From positions 1 to 62,929 of the forward strand of contig JACPTI010000103.1 in NCBI GenBank assembly GCA_016192845.1: a stretch of DNA of 62,929 nucleotides, read 5' to 3'. The notes below the pieces were generated by a model, which was not told where the DNA came from, searched no databases, and saw only the letters and a program-made list of their open reading frames with translations. The stretch comes from Acidobacteriota bacterium. GTDB taxonomy: Bacteria > Acidobacteriota > Vicinamibacteria > Vicinamibacterales > UBA2999. Both the position numbers and the translations under genes were made by a program. How positions within the stretch are numbered: position 1 is the first letter of the stretch; every line of letters begins with the position of its first letter. Of the stretch, positions 60,969-62,929 are shown one piece after another.

Positions 60969-61282
60969 GAAAGCTCGAAGCGCTTCGCACCGATTTCCGG
61001 TCTGCGGCCCGCCTGGCCGACATGCTGGGCGTCAGCCGCTTGCAGGTTACGCGCTGGCTGCGCGGCGCCGGTATCGACCCGCTGAACGCGGAGAAAGTTG
61101 AGCTCCTCGAGCTGGTCTGGTCGAACCTGCTCCGGCTCTACGACCGCGAGACCGCGCCCGAGTGGCTCGTCGGCATGAATCCGCACCTCGGTGACCGCCG
61201 CCCGATCGACCTGGTGCGCGCCGGACGCGCCGAGGAGCTGATGCGCGCAATCCGGGCGGAGCGTGCCGAGTCCTTCGCGTGA
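60950..61282 (+). CDS. Xre/MbcA/ParS-type antitoxin-like protein (DUF2384)
   Basis: This 110-aa protein has an HTH-like first half (RSAARLADMLGVSRLQVTRW) and the DUF2384 C-terminal pattern PEWLVGMNPHLGDRRPIDLV RAGRAEELMRAI. Such proteins normally pair with a RES-domain toxin downstream. ATG 60950 is used; a TTG six codons earlier is in frame. The stop overlaps the next start (GTGA), so a two-gene module is clear, but the partner is only 61 residues. Confidence 0.78.
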   Translation: MPVGVARKLEALRTDFRSAARLADMLGVSRLQVTRWLRGAGIDPLNAEKVELLELVWSNLLRLYDRETAPEWLVGMNPHLGDRRPIDLVRAGRAEELMRAIRAERAESFA

Positions 61283-61464
61283 CCCTGTACCGGCGCTTCG
61301 CGTGGGACCGCGATGACTGGTGGTCCACCTGGGAAGCGCTCTGGGCGAACATGACGCTCTTCGATCGTGCCCGGCCGATGCTGCGTATCGCCGCCGTTCG
61401 GGAGCTGACGCTGGGGACGCCGGCGCTCGTTGAGTCGGCCGACCTGTTCGCGCTCCGCGTATAA
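61279..61464 (+). CDS. Small protein paired with the ParS/MbcA-type antitoxin
   Basis: This 61-aa protein (VTLYRRFAWDRDDWWSTWEA ... RELTLGTPALVESADLFALRV) is Trp-rich and begins with GTG inside the stop of the antitoxin-like gene. It does not look like a RES toxin, which is 150-200 aa long. It could be an unusual toxin, a second antitoxin component or a truncated partner. No family recognised. Confidence 0.5.
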   Translation: MTLYRRFAWDRDDWWSTWEALWANMTLFDRARPMLRIAAVRELTLGTPALVESADLFALRV

Positions 61465-61465
61465 T
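61460..61465 (+). promoter_or_regulatory. Possible -10 element (TATAAT) of the Ser/Thr kinase gene
   Basis: A perfect TATAAT lies 18 bases before the kinase start, overlapping the end of the upstream small gene. No good -35 is found at 16-18 bases (TTGAGT is 24 bases away), so this is weak. Confidence 0.25.
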
Positions 61466-61482
61466 CCAGCCGCACTCCAGAC

Positions 61483-62929
<1,447 letters not shown>

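Overview
The window is high-GC bacterial DNA that looks like an acidobacterium of the Vicinamibacteria type (inferred). The signs are a Ser/Thr kinase followed by a sensor-like C-terminus, a TonB receptor with a carboxypeptidase-regulatory N-domain, DUF1552 and DUF1592-type cytochrome proteins, DUF6152 proteins, a reaction-centre-cytochrome-like diheme protein, and a large expansion of secreted proteins sharing a GRWEGDTLVV motif. No rRNA, tRNA, CRISPR array or phage genes were seen.

Region 1 (1-17.3 kb) is a nitrite-reduction island, almost all on the minus strand. From upstream to downstream it holds an NtrB/NtrC pair, a NIT-domain sensor kinase, a single-domain response regulator, a receiver-kinase hybrid, an eight-helix membrane protein, then nirS, nirJ, nirF and a fused nirD-nirL. 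NirS carries an extra N-terminal heme-c domain, so NirC appears fused to it. A strong sigma-54 -24/-12 element precedes nirS and a second precedes a free-standing glutamyl-tRNA-reductase dimerisation domain, which fits control by the encoded NtrC-type activator. A Cys-rich PAS-LuxR regulator lies alongside. The left edge carries the start of a Phd-type antitoxin and a fold-back repeat.

Region 2 (17.6-31.9 kb) contains eight of the ten GRWEGDTLVV-family genes, in tandem types called C-D-C, D-E, F and A-B here. Mixed among them are a HEPN two-gene module, MazEF, a VOC protein, a diheme cytochrome, DUF6152 and DUF5818 proteins.

Region 3 (32.2-48 kb) has the TonB receptor, two DUF6152 genes, a heme-c/copper-monooxygenase-like protein, an ankyrin protein, the DUF1552/DUF1592 pair, a second A-B cassette, glutathione peroxidase and a VOC protein. 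The co-occurrence suggests an envelope oxidative or degradative system whose substrate cannot be read from the sequence.

Region 4 (48-61 kb) resembles a small-acid catabolic operon: TctC-like binding protein, UbiD-like decarboxylase, fused TctA-TctB permease, and molybdenum hydroxylase subunits CoxS, CoxL and CoxM with CoxG. A decayed amidohydrolase lies inside it. A ParS/MbcA-type antitoxin and a Ser/Thr kinase running off the right edge close the window.

From about 39 kb onward nearly every gene boundary carries a hairpin repeat. At least five families are present. Several copies lie inside reading frames without breaking them (tctAB, coxL, coxM), one has broken a gene (amidohydrolase), and three appear to supply the ribosome-binding site of the next gene.
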